Origin: Streptococcus pneumoniae
GTDB lineage: Bacteria; Bacillota; Bacilli; Lactobacillales; Streptococcaceae
Length of the DNA stretch: 64,000 nt
Assembly (NCBI GenBank): GCA_040719455.1
Contig: JBFDTN010000001.1
Coordinates: 992,001 to 1,056,000, forward strand
Reading direction: 5' to 3'
Shown: positions 33,638-42,156 of the stretch, piece by piece
How positions within the stretch are numbered: the stretch's first letter is position 1
How the letters are laid out: every line of letters begins with the position of its first letter
Program-made: the position numbers and the translations under genes
Notes under the pieces: model-generated
Seen by the model: only the letters and a program-made list of their open reading frames with translations
Told to the model about the DNA's origin: nothing
Database searches by the model: none

Positions 33638-36334
33638 TTAAATCGCGTTCTTATCCATGCCTAATTTCCGTTGGACGAACTTGACAATTTCTACAATGAT
33701 AATCATAGAGAAACTTCCGATGAGGACGACACCCCATTGGCTGAGGTCAAGATGGGTCACGTGGAAAATTGCTTCTAGTGGCTCAATCACAATCGTTGCA
33801 GCCAGAAGAATGAAGGATACAAGGATAGACCAGTTGAAGGTCTTAGACTTGAATGGACCAACTGTCAAGATTGACTGGTAAACAGACTTGACGTTGTAAG
33901 CATGGAAGAGCTGAATCAAGCCAAGGGTTGCAAATGCCATGGTAAGTGCGTCTGCATGAATGGCTTTCATATCACCCACATGGACTGGATTTGCAATAGC
34001 ATAACCGTAGACTCCAAGTACCAAGGCACCTTGTAGCAGACCTTGATAAATGATAGAGCTCATGACACCGCCTGAGAAGAAGCTTGACTTGCGTCCACGA
34101 GGTTTGTGGCTCATGACACCAGGTTCAGCTGGCTCAACACCGAGCGCAATCGCTGGGAAGGTATCGGTTACCAAGTTAATCCACAAGAGGTGGACAGGCT
34201 GTAGTACATCCCAACCAAAGAGGGTCGCAAGGAAGATGGTCAAGACCTCAGCAGTATTTGCTGAAAGGAGGTATTGAATGGTTTTTTGGATATTAGAGAA
34301 GACCTTCCGTCCTTCTTCTACGGCTACGATAATGGTTGCAAAGTTGTCATCGGCAAGGACCATATCAGAGGCACCTTTTGATACTTCTGTACCTGTAATT
34401 CCCATACCGATACCGATGTCGGCTGTTTTCAGAGCTGGAGCGTCATTTACCCCGTCTCCTGTCATGGCAACGACCTTACCTTGGTTTTGCCATGCTTTGA
34501 CGATACGCACCTTATGCTCAGGTGACACACGGGCATAAACAGAGTATTGACCAACGACTTTTTCAAATTCTTCATCGGATAAGTTGTTCAACTCCGCACC
34601 TGTCAAAACGTGGTCTTCTGTATCATTTGCTTCGATGATTCCAAGGCGCTTGGCAATCGCTTCTGCTGTATCTTGGTGGTCACCCGTAATCATGATTGGA
34701 CGGATTCCTGCTTCTTTTGCGACACGAACAGCTTCAGCGGCCTCTGCACGTTCAGGGTCAATCATCCCAATCAAGCCTGTAAAGATCAAGTCGCTTTCAA
34801 GCGTTTCCGTCGTGAGTTCTGCTGGAATGCTATCCACAATCTTATAAGCACCAGCAAGGACACGGAGGGCTTGGTGGGCCATTTCAGAGTTGTTTGCTTT
34901 GATATCTGCAGCAATCTCATCTGTCATTGGAGTCACAACACCAACCATATCGACCATGGTTGAACGGTGTAAAAGTTGGTCCGGTGCTCCCTTCACTGCC
35001 ACAAAGAATTTGCCGTCTGGCAATGGGTGAACGGTTGACATGAGCTTACGGTCTGAATCAAATGGCAACTCTGCCACACGGGGATATTGGGCTAGGAAGC
35101 CTTTCACATCGTATGCTTTATCAAGTGCGTATTGGATGAAGGCAGTCTCTGTCGGGTCCCCGATCAGTTTTCCATCCGCATCAATCTTGGTATCATTGGC
35201 AAGAACAACTGCACCGAGAAGTGGCAAGTCAAGTCCTGCTTCAATCACTTCCTTGGCGTCTGCCAAGTGACCGTTGTAATAAACTTTTTCCACGGTCATC
35301 TTGTTCATGGTCAAGGTACCCGTCTTGTCAGATGCGATAATCTCAGTAGAACCAAGTGTTTCCACCGCTGGCAACTTACGGACAATCGAATTACGTTTCG
35401 CAAGCACCTGAGTTCCAAGGGACAAGACAATGGTTACGATGGCTGGTAGTCCTTCTGGAATGGCAGCAACTGCAAGGGCAACTGAGGTCAAAAGACCTGT
35501 CAATGGATGCTCACCACGGATAAAGACCGCAACGGCAAAGGTGATCGCTGCAATGACCAAAATCACGTAGGTCAAGACTTTTGATAAATTGTTAAGGTTC
35601 TGCTTGAGCGGTGTATCGGTTTCATCCGCATCTTGGAGCATCCCTGCGATATGTCCAACTTCAGTAAACATACCCGTGTTTACGACCACACCAAGTCCAC
35701 GACCGTAGGTCACATTAGAATTTTGGAAGGCCATATTGACACGGTCACCGATCCCTGCATCTTCGGCCAGTGTCACACGGACATCTTTTTCAACTGGTAC
35801 AGACTCACCTGTCAGCGCTGCTTCTTCAATCTTCAAAGAGTTGGCTTCAAGCAAGCGCATATCTGCTGGTACCACATCCCCTGCCTCAAGGCTAACGATA
35901 TCACCTGGCACTAATTCTTTGGAATCAATTTCCGTCATATGGCCATCACGCAAGACACGCGCAGCTGGACTAGACATAGATTTCAAAGCTTCGATGGCTT
36001 CTTCAGCTTTACCTTCTTGATAAACTCCAAAGATTGCATTAATGATGACCACGGCCAAGATGATAATGGCATCTGCAATATCCTCACCACCTGATGTCAC
36101 AACGGATAAAATCGCTGCAATCAATAAGATGACAATCATCATATCCTTAAACTGGTCTAGGAATTTAGCGAGAAGCGAGCGTTTTTCGCCCTCTTCTAAC
36201 TCGTTACGACCGTACGTTTCAAGCCGTTTCTTGGCTTCGCTGCTCGATAAACCTTTTTCGCTCGCATCTAACTCACGCAAGACAAGATCAGCATCTTGGG
36301 TGTAAAAAGCTTGTCGCTTTTGTTCTGTTGACAT
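33638..36334 (-). CDS. mgtA: P2-type cation ATPase, MgtA/Ca-type (Mn exporter family)
   Basis: This 898-residue ATPase starts at ATG 36334, with AAAGGAG 6 bases upstream (the in-frame codons to 36367 overlap the riboswitch terminator). Motifs: EEAALTGESVPVEKD, PEGLPAIVTIVLSLG, ASDKTGTLTMNKM, AMTGDGVNDAPALKTADIGIGMG, and ten membrane helices with VTDTFPAIALGVEP. Sequence alone reads as a SERCA/PMCA-like calcium pump. A yybP-ykoY manganese riboswitch directly upstream argues that the physiological cargo is Mn2+, as reported for pneumococcal MgtA. Confidence 0.88.
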   Translation of the reverse strand: MSTEQKRQAFYTQDADLVLRELDASEKGLSSSEAKKRLETYGRNELEEGEKRSLLAKFLDQFKDMMIVILLIAAILSVVTSGGEDIADAIIILAVVIINAIFGVYQEGKAEEAIEALKSMSSPAARVLRDGHMTEIDSKELVPGDIVSLEAGDVVPADMRLLEANSLKIEEAALTGESVPVEKDVRVTLAEDAGIGDRVNMAFQNSNVTYGRGLGVVVNTGMFTEVGHIAGMLQDADETDTPLKQNLNNLSKVLTYVILVIAAITFAVAVFIRGEHPLTGLLTSVALAVAAIPEGLPAIVTIVLSLGTQVLAKRNSIVRKLPAVETLGSTEIIASDKTGTLTMNKMTVEKVYYNGHLADAKEVIEAGLDLPLLGAVVLANDTKIDADGKLIGDPTETAFIQYALDKAYDVKGFLAQYPRVAELPFDSDRKLMSTVHPLPDGKFFVAVKGAPDQLLHRSTMVDMVGVVTPMTDEIAADIKANNSEMAHQALRVLAGAYKIVDSIPAELTTETLESDLIFTGLIGMIDPERAEAAEAVRVAKEAGIRPIMITGDHQDTAEAIAKRLGIIEANDTEDHVLTGAELNNLSDEEFEKVVGQYSVYARVSPEHKVRIVKAWQNQGKVVAMTGDGVNDAPALKTADIGIGMGITGTEVSKGASDMVLADDNFATIIVAVEEGRKVFSNIQKTIQYLLSANTAEVLTIFLATLFGWDVLQPVHLLWINLVTDTFPAIALGVEPAEPGVMSHKPRGRKSSFFSGGVMSSIIYQGLLQGALVLGVYGYAIANPVHVGDMKAIHADALTMAFATLGLIQLFHAYNVKSVYQSILTVGPFKSKTFNWSILVSFILLAATIVIEPLEAIFHVTHLDLSQWGVVLIGSFSMIIIVEIVKFVQRKLGMDKNAI

Positions 36335-36366
36335 GTTTTTCTCCTTTTCGTCCCTTTTTGAAAACA

Positions 36367-36480
36367 CAAAAAGAGACTTGTTTTATTCAAACAAGTCTCG
36401 CTATTTCATACAAGGCCGGAAATTTCTTTCGTATTGACGACCTTGTAACGGATACTTCCGTCAGCTACTCCCTTGATATG
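36367..36480 (-). promoter_or_regulatory. yybP-ykoY manganese riboswitch with terminator
   Basis: On the minus strand ATCAAGGGAGTAGC opens the aptamer near 36480, GACGGAAGTATCCGT and AAGGTCGTCAATACGAAAG follow, and CCGGCCTTGT closes it near 36409. These are the conserved yybP-ykoY positions. A terminator stem AGACTTGTTT/AAACAAGTCT plus TTTTT (36367-36399) follows, then the ATPase ribosome site. This class turns genes on when it binds Mn2+. Confidence 0.88.
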
Positions 36481-36486
36481 TTGACC

Positions 36487-36515
36487 ATTATAGCAAAATT
36501 TTCTGGCTTTTGCAA
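36487..36515 (-). promoter_or_regulatory. Promoter of the riboswitch-mgtA unit
   Basis: TTGCAA and TATAAT on the minus strand with 17-bp spacing, ending about 7 bp before the predicted RNA start. Confidence 0.75.
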
Positions 36516-36710
36516 GGAAGTTCTTTCAAATAATGATCTTCTTTACTGCTGAATATACTAATTGTATGTTGCTATTTTCTTAGATAGTGCTGACGCAAGC
36601 AACCTCCTATAATTGGATGAGAATCTTGCATATTCCTTGCAGTTTGAAGAAAAAGTCTTTTTAATGCCACAAGCCGTATGTACTTTCGGACATCAGCAAC
36701 TTCTTTTGGA

Positions 36711-36737
36711 CTAAAATAATCCAGTGGATTATTTTAG
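36711..36737. repeat. 27-bp palindrome centred on CCAGTGG
   Basis: Arms CTAAAATAATCCA and TGGATTATTTTAG are perfect complements around a single G. The same design, with a different outer arm, recurs at 41884-41910. Confidence 0.75.
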
Positions 36738-36757
36738 CCCAAGCCTAGAAACAAAAG

Positions 36758-36790
36758 AGCGAGGAAGAAACTAATGCATCCAACCTCGCT
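36758..36790 (-). terminator. Hairpin, possible terminator
   Basis: AGCGAGG pairs with CCTCGCT across 19 bp; on the minus strand TCTTTTG follows. It could end transcription from the DUF1934/TSUP operon. Confidence 0.45.
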
Positions 36791-36905
36791 ACATTTTATA
36801 GTTCTAACAGTTTGACGCAGTAGTTTTCTGGTTTGTAGAACGTTGATAAATCCACATTCTACAAACCTAGTCAACCTTGCGGGGGTGAGACGACAAAATC
36901 GATTT

Positions 36906-37310
36906 CTACGAAATACCGATTTTTTTCTCACTCCCCCATTTAATCTTCAAATGGTAACGGGCTAAGTCTTGCCCTGTTTGAGGAATTTGAAGCGCATAGC
37001 GAATGGTTACTTGGTTCCCCTCTTTTTGATAAGTATCCGTCACCACATGAAGAATTTGAATACCAACTGGAGTTGCAATTTGAGTCACAGTCGCCTCCTT
37101 ATCCACAAACTGCATAACGGATTTAGGATTTGAAAAGCGGGTCATGGTACAATCGGTATCACGGATTTTTAAGACCACACATTCTTTTTCATCATTTTGA
37201 TAGATCAGATAGAGAAAGTCCCCTTTTTCAACGACTTCCACATCACGGACTTCCTCTACGACCTCCATTTCACCATCAAGGTCGATTTCATTTTGAATGA
37301 TGATTTTCAT
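36906..37310 (-). CDS. DUF1934 family beta-barrel protein
   Basis: This 134-residue protein follows the DUF1934 (YwiB-like) pattern of alternating strands: GDFLYLIYQNDEKECVVLKI, TRFSNPKSVMQFV, TPVGIQILHVVTDTY and VTIRYALQI. The family forms a small lipocalin-like barrel of unknown function. Its ATG overlaps the TSUP stop by 4 bp, so both are on one transcript. A G-rich hairpin covers its stop codon. Confidence 0.8.
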   Translation of the reverse strand: MKIIIQNEIDLDGEMEVVEEVRDVEVVEKGDFLYLIYQNDEKECVVLKIRDTDCTMTRFSNPKSVMQFVDKEATVTQIATPVGIQILHVVTDTYQKEGNQVTIRYALQIPQTGQDLARYHLKIKWGSEKKIGIS

Positions 37311-38200
37311 TTTTTCTCCTTTATTTGTGATACAAATGATGCACGCAGCAAGGTCAAGCCTGTGTAGGAAGCGATGAAGACGACAAGAATTTTCAAGTTA
37401 TTGATATCTAAACTGCTCAAAAACTTGGCAGCTGTCAACACTCCAAAGACACCACCGACAATAATCCCAAGGACACCCGGCCAGTTGACACGCCCCGACT
37501 GGATAAATTGCTTGGCACCTGCTGTCATAATCATAGCCGCATTTAACATCATTACAGGAAGTGCAATGGCGGGACTAATCCCCATCAGCGAGAAGAAAAT
37601 CAGCTCCGGTGCATAATTGCCTAATCCCATACTCATCAGCATCCCCACGATAAAGTCAAATACAATCCCAAGAAGCAGTTTCCAACCTGACAAGCCTCGC
37701 ACATCATTGGTCAAGTCCGCTCCAGGATTAGTCACCATGCGATAGACCATAAAGAGCGCAGCAATGACCAGCAAAATCCCTAGAATCCGCTGAACCTTTT
37801 GGGTGTTCCAGTGCTGGGTGACTCTGGCTCCAACAAAAGCTCCAGAAAAAGCAGCCGTCGCCATAGCTACCAAGGTCACCAAGTCCACTTGGACAATGGT
37901 GATAAAGAGCAGCGCTTCTACCAAGACGGGAATGATATGGGCCGTTGTCATAGTTGCAGGAATCTTCCTGTCATCTTCCACTAGCTTAGTCGCTTTAAAC
38001 AAGGTCGTAGTGGTCGCAAAGGTCCCGATGCCCAAGGTATCGAGCAAATCAGTAACAAAGCCAATCCCAAAACCGGTCCAAAAACGGTCACGCAGGTGAA
38101 TCTGGTGCTTTTTCGCATAAGAAAAGATAGTCCAAGCTATCCACAAAATCAGCCCTACCAATAGGGCTTGAATAAGGTGTAAAATCATTTGTTCTGTCAT
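37307..38200 (-). CDS. TSUP family permease (TauE/SafE)
   Basis: This 297-residue membrane protein has eight hydrophobic segments in two related halves. The first has FGIGFVTDLLDTLGIGTFATTTTL and the second FDFIVGMLMSMGLGNYAPELIFFSLMGISPAIALPVMMLNAA, the duplicated glycine-rich TSUP motifs. The family exports or imports sulfite, sulfonates or related anions. It shares an operon with the DUF1934 gene and is divergent from the HD hydrolase gene. The substrate is unknown. Confidence 0.87.
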   Translation of the reverse strand: MTEQMILHLIQALLVGLILWIAWTIFSYAKKHQIHLRDRFWTGFGIGFVTDLLDTLGIGTFATTTTLFKATKLVEDDRKIPATMTTAHIIPVLVEALLFITIVQVDLVTLVAMATAAFSGAFVGARVTQHWNTQKVQRILGILLVIAALFMVYRMVTNPGADLTNDVRGLSGWKLLLGIVFDFIVGMLMSMGLGNYAPELIFFSLMGISPAIALPVMMLNAAMIMTAGAKQFIQSGRVNWPGVLGIIVGGVFGVLTAAKFLSSLDINNLKILVVFIASYTGLTLLRASFVSQIKEKK

Positions 38201-38288
38201 AGTCTTATTATAATATGAAAACGGTCTTTCGTAAATAGATTTTGCTCATTATTCTCCTACTATCGACCAAGCATCTTTCACATTTTTT

Positions 38289-38297
38289 TGATATAAT
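38289..38297 (+). promoter_or_regulatory. Extended -10 promoter six bases before the HD gene
   Basis: TGA-TATAAT ends at 38297, and ATG is at 38304. The predicted transcription start falls on or next to the ATG, implying a leaderless mRNA. Confidence 0.6.
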
Positions 38298-38303
38298 GGA
38301 AAA

Positions 38304-39632
38304 ATGAATGAAAAAGTATTTCGCGATCCAATCCACAATTATGTCCATGTGGATCATCCTATTATTTACGAACTCATCAATTCCAAGGAATTTCAACGCT
38401 TGCGGCGAATCAAACAGCTAGGAACTTCTGGCTACACCTTTCACGGGGGAGAACATAGCCGATTCTCCCATTGCTTAGGGGCTTACGAGATTGCGCGGCG
38501 AATTGTCACTATTTTTGAAGAAAAATATCCTAACGAATGGGATAAGCATGAAAGTCTGTTAACCATGACAGCAGCCCTTCTTCATGATGTGGGACACGGG
38601 GCTTATTCTCACACCTTTGAGCGATTGTTTGATACAGATCACGAAGAGATCACACGGCAAATCATGACACAAGAAGGCACAGAAATCCACCAGATTCTAG
38701 CCCAAGTCGCACCGGATTTTCCTGATAAGGTCGCAAGTGTCATCCATCATACCTATCCCAATAAGCAAGTTGTTCAGCTGATTTCTAGTCAAATTGATGT
38801 CGATCGGATGGACTATCTTCTTCGTGACTCCTACTTTACAGGAGCTAATTATGGTCAGTTTGACCTGACTCGGATTCTAAGAGTCATTCGACCGATCAAA
38901 AATGGAATTGCCTTTCAAAGAAATGGCATGCATGCGGTCGAAGACTATGTCCTCAGCCGCTATCAGATGTATATGCAGGTCTATTTTCACCCCGCAAGCC
39001 ACGCTATGGAAGTTCTACTTCAAAATCTCCTCAAACGAGCCAAAGTACTCTATCCGCAGCAAAAAGACTTCTTCTTGCAGTCTTCACCTCATCTCATTCC
39101 TTTTTTTGAAAAAGAGATGACGCTTGCAGATTATCTCGCCTTAGATGATGGGGTGATGAATACCTATTTCCAAAACTGGATGGCAAGCAGTGATAAAATC
39201 CTCTCTGACCTCGCCCAGCGCTTTATCAATCGCAAGGTCTTAAAATCCATTGTTTTCTCAAAAGACAAGGAAGAACACCTGCAAATTCTACGTGATTTAG
39301 TCAGTCAAGTAGGCTTTGAAGCGGATTATTATACCGCTATTCATCGAAATTTTGACCTACCGTATGATGTTTATCATCCAAATAGTGACAAACCACGCAC
39401 GCAAATTGAGATTTTACAAAAAGATGGAGAACTAGCCGAACTCTCAAGTCTCTCTCCTTTAGTCAAGGCCTTAGCAGGTACCAGACACGGAGACAATCGT
39501 TTTTATTTCCCTAAGGAAATGCTGAGCCAAACAGGACTCTTTAGCGAAACCCATGAACAATTCATGTCCTACATTCACAACGAAACTTTTATCTATGGAG
39601 AATATCATGAACATTCAATTAGTCGCCGTTGA
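38304..39632 (+). CDS. HD-domain phosphohydrolase (YwfO/dGTPase-like)
   Basis: A 442-residue HD protein. HSRFSHCLGAYEIARR supplies the first His, LLHDVGHGAYSHTFE is the HD motif (about residues 93-94), and SSQIDVDRMDYLLRDS gives the last Asp. These proteins hydrolyse dNTPs or related nucleotides and include Enterococcus and Bacillus YwfO-type dNTPases. No ribosome site precedes ATG 38304, and a promoter -10 lies 6 bases upstream, so translation appears leaderless. The next gene starts 26 bp inside its 3' end. Confidence 0.88.
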   Translation: MNEKVFRDPIHNYVHVDHPIIYELINSKEFQRLRRIKQLGTSGYTFHGGEHSRFSHCLGAYEIARRIVTIFEEKYPNEWDKHESLLTMTAALLHDVGHGAYSHTFERLFDTDHEEITRQIMTQEGTEIHQILAQVAPDFPDKVASVIHHTYPNKQVVQLISSQIDVDRMDYLLRDSYFTGANYGQFDLTRILRVIRPIKNGIAFQRNGMHAVEDYVLSRYQMYMQVYFHPASHAMEVLLQNLLKRAKVLYPQQKDFFLQSSPHLIPFFEKEMTLADYLALDDGVMNTYFQNWMASSDKILSDLAQRFINRKVLKSIVFSKDKEEHLQILRDLVSQVGFEADYYTAIHRNFDLPYDVYHPNSDKPRTQIEILQKDGELAELSSLSPLVKALAGTRHGDNRFYFPKEMLSQTGLFSETHEQFMSYIHNETFIYGEYHEHSISRR

Positions 39633-40416
39633 CATTGACGGCACCCTTTTAACCAGTCAAAAAGAAATCACACCCGAAGTCTTTGATGCCATACAAGATG
39701 CTAAAGCAGCAGGTGTCAAGGTCGTCATTGCCACGGGTCGTCCCATCGCAGGAGTCAAGCAACTCCTCTCTGATCTCCACTTAAATGAGGAAGGAAACTT
39801 TGTCGTAACCTTTAATGGTGGTCTTGTCCAAGATACCGTGACAGGTCAGGAATTTGTCAAAGAAACCATGAGCTATGATGACTATTTAGATATTGAGGTT
39901 CTCAGCCGTAAACTAGGTGTCCACATGCACGCCATCACCAAGGATGGGATTTTTACAGCTAATCGCAATATCGGAAAATACACCGTGTACGAGTCAAGCC
40001 TTGTCAATATGCCCATTTTCTACCGCACTCCTGAAGAAATGAAGGACAAAGAAATTGTCAAAATGATGTATATTGATGAGCCAGAAATCCTCGATGCTGC
40101 CATCGCTCAATTACCAGCCGAACTCTATGAACGCTACAATCTCGTCAAATCTGCTCCGTTTTACTTAGAAATCTTGCCAAAAGCAACCAGTAAAGGAGCT
40201 GCTATCATGCACTTAGCTGAAAAGCTAGGATTTACAAAAGAGCAAGTCATGGCTATCGGCGACGAGGAAAATGACCGTTCGATGCTAGAAGCCGTAGGAA
40301 ATCCTGTCGTCATGGAAAATGGCAATCCAGAAATCAAGAAAATCGCCAAGTACATCACCAAGTCAAATGATGAATCAGGTGTTGCCTATGCTATTAGAAA
40401 GTGGGTGCTCGCATAA
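39607..40416 (+). CDS. Cof-type HAD family sugar phosphatase
   Basis: This 269-residue HAD-IIB phosphatase starts at ATG 39607 (TGGAG six bases upstream). Motif I is DIDGTLLTS, motif II VIATGRP, and motifs III/IV are in ISK-like LPKATSKGAAI and AIGDEENDRSMLEAVG. The Cof subfamily dephosphorylates sugar phosphates and pyridoxal-type substrates. It overlaps the HD gene and is followed without a gap by the FemAB gene. Confidence 0.9.
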   Translation: MNIQLVAVDIDGTLLTSQKEITPEVFDAIQDAKAAGVKVVIATGRPIAGVKQLLSDLHLNEEGNFVVTFNGGLVQDTVTGQEFVKETMSYDDYLDIEVLSRKLGVHMHAITKDGIFTANRNIGKYTVYESSLVNMPIFYRTPEEMKDKEIVKMMYIDEPEILDAAIAQLPAELYERYNLVKSAPFYLEILPKATSKGAAIMHLAEKLGFTKEQVMAIGDEENDRSMLEAVGNPVVMENGNPEIKKIAKYITKSNDESGVAYAIRKWVLA

Positions 40417-41631
40417 ATGTATCACTACAAACTAGGCATTAATGCCCAAGAACACGATAATTTTGTCATTGCAAGCCCTCAAACCAACTTGCTGCAAAGT
40501 AGCGCCTGGGCAAAAATCAAAGACAACTGGGGAAATGAACGAGTAGGATTTTACAAAGACGAGCAATTAGTCGCTGTGGCATCCATTCTCATCCGTCCGC
40601 TCCCACTTGGCTTTTCCATGTTTTATATCCCCCGTGGACCGATTATGGATTACACAGACCAAGAGCTCGCAGCCTTCGTTCTTAAATCCCTCAAAAAAAT
40701 CGGAAAAGAAAAAAAAGCACTCTTTATCAAATTTGATCCTAGCCTATTTCTTACTAAAGCTGGCGTGGACCAAGAACGGACAGACCAAACAGAGACGCTC
40801 TCTATTATTGATACATTGACGCAACAAAGCGCTAAATGGGTAGGACGTACCGATCAGCTCGATGATACCATTCAACCCCGCTTTCACGCCAATCTCTACC
40901 GCGAACTCTTTGATGAAAGTCATTTTTCTAAAAATACCCGACAAACTATCCGCACTGCACGAAACAAAGATATTCAGATTCTTTTTGGGGCACTTGATTT
41001 ACTGGATGATTTTGCCAATCTGATGAAAAAAACAGAAAATCGCAAAAGTATTCACTTGCGTGGCAAAGATTATTACCAAAAATTATTAGAAACTTATAAG
41101 GATTCTTCGTATATCACACTTGCTCGTCTCGATATTAACGAACGACTAAGCAAACTTCAAAAAGAACTTGAGAAAGCTCAAACTGAAGCAAGCCGTTTTA
41201 CCGATAAAACCAAACCGGGAAAAATTGAAACTAACAAACAAAATCAAGAACGACTCCAAGAAGAAATAGAGTTTCTAACAGAAAAACAGCAACAAGGACT
41301 TCATATCATTCCTCTTGCTGGTACTTTAAGCTTAGAGTTTGGAGGAACTTCGGAAAATATCTACGCTGGTATGGACGAAGAATACCGCCGCTATCAGCCT
41401 GCCCTCCTCACTTGGTACGAAACAGCGCAACATGCCTTTGAGCGTGGCGCCACTTGGCAAAATATGGGGGGGATTGAAAATAACATGGACGGCGGACTCT
41501 ATCACTTCAAATCCAAATTCCAACCCATCATCGAAGAATACGCTGGAGAATTTAATCTTCCGACCTCTCCACTATATGCGCTCTTTAACCTTGCCTATAC
41601 CCTTCGTAAAAAGATGAAAAAGCGTTCCTAA
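40417..41631 (+). CDS. FemAB/MurM-like peptidoglycan aminoacyltransferase
   Basis: This 404-residue protein has the FemAB architecture. Two GNAT-like halves (LLQSSAWAKIKDNWGNERVGFYKD; FSMFYIPRGPIMDY) are interrupted near residues 240-290 by a charged coiled coil (LSKLQKELEKAQTEASR...EEIEFLTEKQQQG). The C-terminal half has IPLAGTLSLEFGGTSENIYAGM and ENNMDGGLYHFKSKF. FemAB enzymes use aminoacyl-tRNA to add branch residues to lipid II at the membrane. Its ATG directly follows the HAD stop. Which residue it adds is unknown. Confidence 0.88.
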   Translation: MYHYKLGINAQEHDNFVIASPQTNLLQSSAWAKIKDNWGNERVGFYKDEQLVAVASILIRPLPLGFSMFYIPRGPIMDYTDQELAAFVLKSLKKIGKEKKALFIKFDPSLFLTKAGVDQERTDQTETLSIIDTLTQQSAKWVGRTDQLDDTIQPRFHANLYRELFDESHFSKNTRQTIRTARNKDIQILFGALDLLDDFANLMKKTENRKSIHLRGKDYYQKLLETYKDSSYITLARLDINERLSKLQKELEKAQTEASRFTDKTKPGKIETNKQNQERLQEEIEFLTEKQQQGLHIIPLAGTLSLEFGGTSENIYAGMDEEYRRYQPALLTWYETAQHAFERGATWQNMGGIENNMDGGLYHFKSKFQPIIEEYAGEFNLPTSPLYALFNLAYTLRKKMKKRS

Positions 41632-41670
41632 TTTTCCTTATAAAATAAATTTTTACATTCTTTACACGAA

Positions 41671-41715
41671 AAAACGGGAGTGAGACAAAATAAATTTTAT
41701 CTCACTCCCGTTTTT
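41671..41715. terminator. Bidirectional terminator after the FemAB gene
   Basis: ACGGGAGTGAGA pairs with TCTCACTCCCGT around CAAAATAAATTTTA, with A6 before and T5 after. Confidence 0.82.
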
Positions 41716-41718
41716 CAA

Positions 41719-41910
41719 TTTTTAAGCTTAGGTATGAACAGTCACTCCCCTGACTGTCCTCGCCTTCTCGTTTCCGAGCTTCAGGTATGAATAGTCCACT
41801 GGACTGTCCTCGCCTTCTCATTTTCAAGCTCAGGTATTAACAGTCCACTGGACTAGCCTCGCTTTTGAGTTTCCAAGCTCAGGTACTAACAGTCCAGTGG
41901 ACTGTTAGTA
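41719..41910. repeat. Four tandem ~50-bp repeats with palindromic cores
   Basis: Units begin near 41719, 41770, 41820 and 41869. Each reads TTTCCAAGCTCAGGTA (variants), TNAACAGTCCACTGGACTG (variants), then CCTCGCCTTCTC in the first three. The last unit extends its palindrome to perfect 13-bp arms TACTAACAGTCCA/TGGACTGTTAGTA (41884-41910) around one G. No ORF is plausible. The remainder up to 42114 shows nothing I recognise. Confidence 0.75.
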
Positions 41911-42114
41911 TCCCGCAAGTTGACGCTTTCATAATTAAAAATTGTAAAATGTTGGAAATAAAGCTAGCGAAGAATCATTCACTAGTGTCTTCTGATAGAA
42001 TGGTGATTTATCAGCATTTTGGATAAATTACTCACACCTTTCTATTCTCTTAAATAGCCCACCTGAGCTGAGCACAGCAACAACCACTGCGGCAAGTTGC
42101 TAAATCTATAAAAG

Positions 42115-42152
42115 AAACGAGGCTGGACATTTTTGTCTCAGCCTCGTTTTTC
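42115..42152 (-). terminator. Terminator of tpiA
   Basis: AACGAGGCTGAGACA and TGTCCAGCCTCGTT form a stem on the minus strand, with a T-rich tail. It shares the GAGACAAAA motif with two other hairpins in the window. Confidence 0.8.
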
Positions 42153-42156
42153 TTTA

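Larger units (their letters stand above)
36516..36905. other. Intergenic stretch without a supported gene
   Basis: About 390 bp between the mgtA promoter and the DUF1934 gene. It contains a perfect 13-bp-arm palindrome (36711-36737), a hairpin AGCGAGG/CCTCGCT (36758-36790) and the start of a GGGGGTGAGA/TCTCACTCCCCC hairpin reaching into the DUF1934 stop. A 65-codon frame at 36734-36931 has no ribosome site or recognisable product. Confidence 0.6.

Noticed and set aside
34050..36305. Long open frames opposite the mgtA-like gene
   Set aside because: Codon-bias shadows of a highly biased gene; no motifs or ribosome sites. The same applies to frames opposite tuf (43358-43906) and inside ppc.
36335..36367. 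Eleven extra codons at the start of the mgtA-like ATPase
   Set aside because: They overlap the riboswitch terminator tail, and the ribosome site serves ATG 36334.
36734..36931. 65-codon minus-strand ORF in the mgtA-DUF1934 gap
   Set aside because: It runs through hairpins and a palindrome, overlaps the DUF1934 stop, and has no ribosome site.
41719..41910. CRISPR array
   Set aside because: Repeats are contiguous 50-bp units without unique spacers, and no cas genes are nearby.
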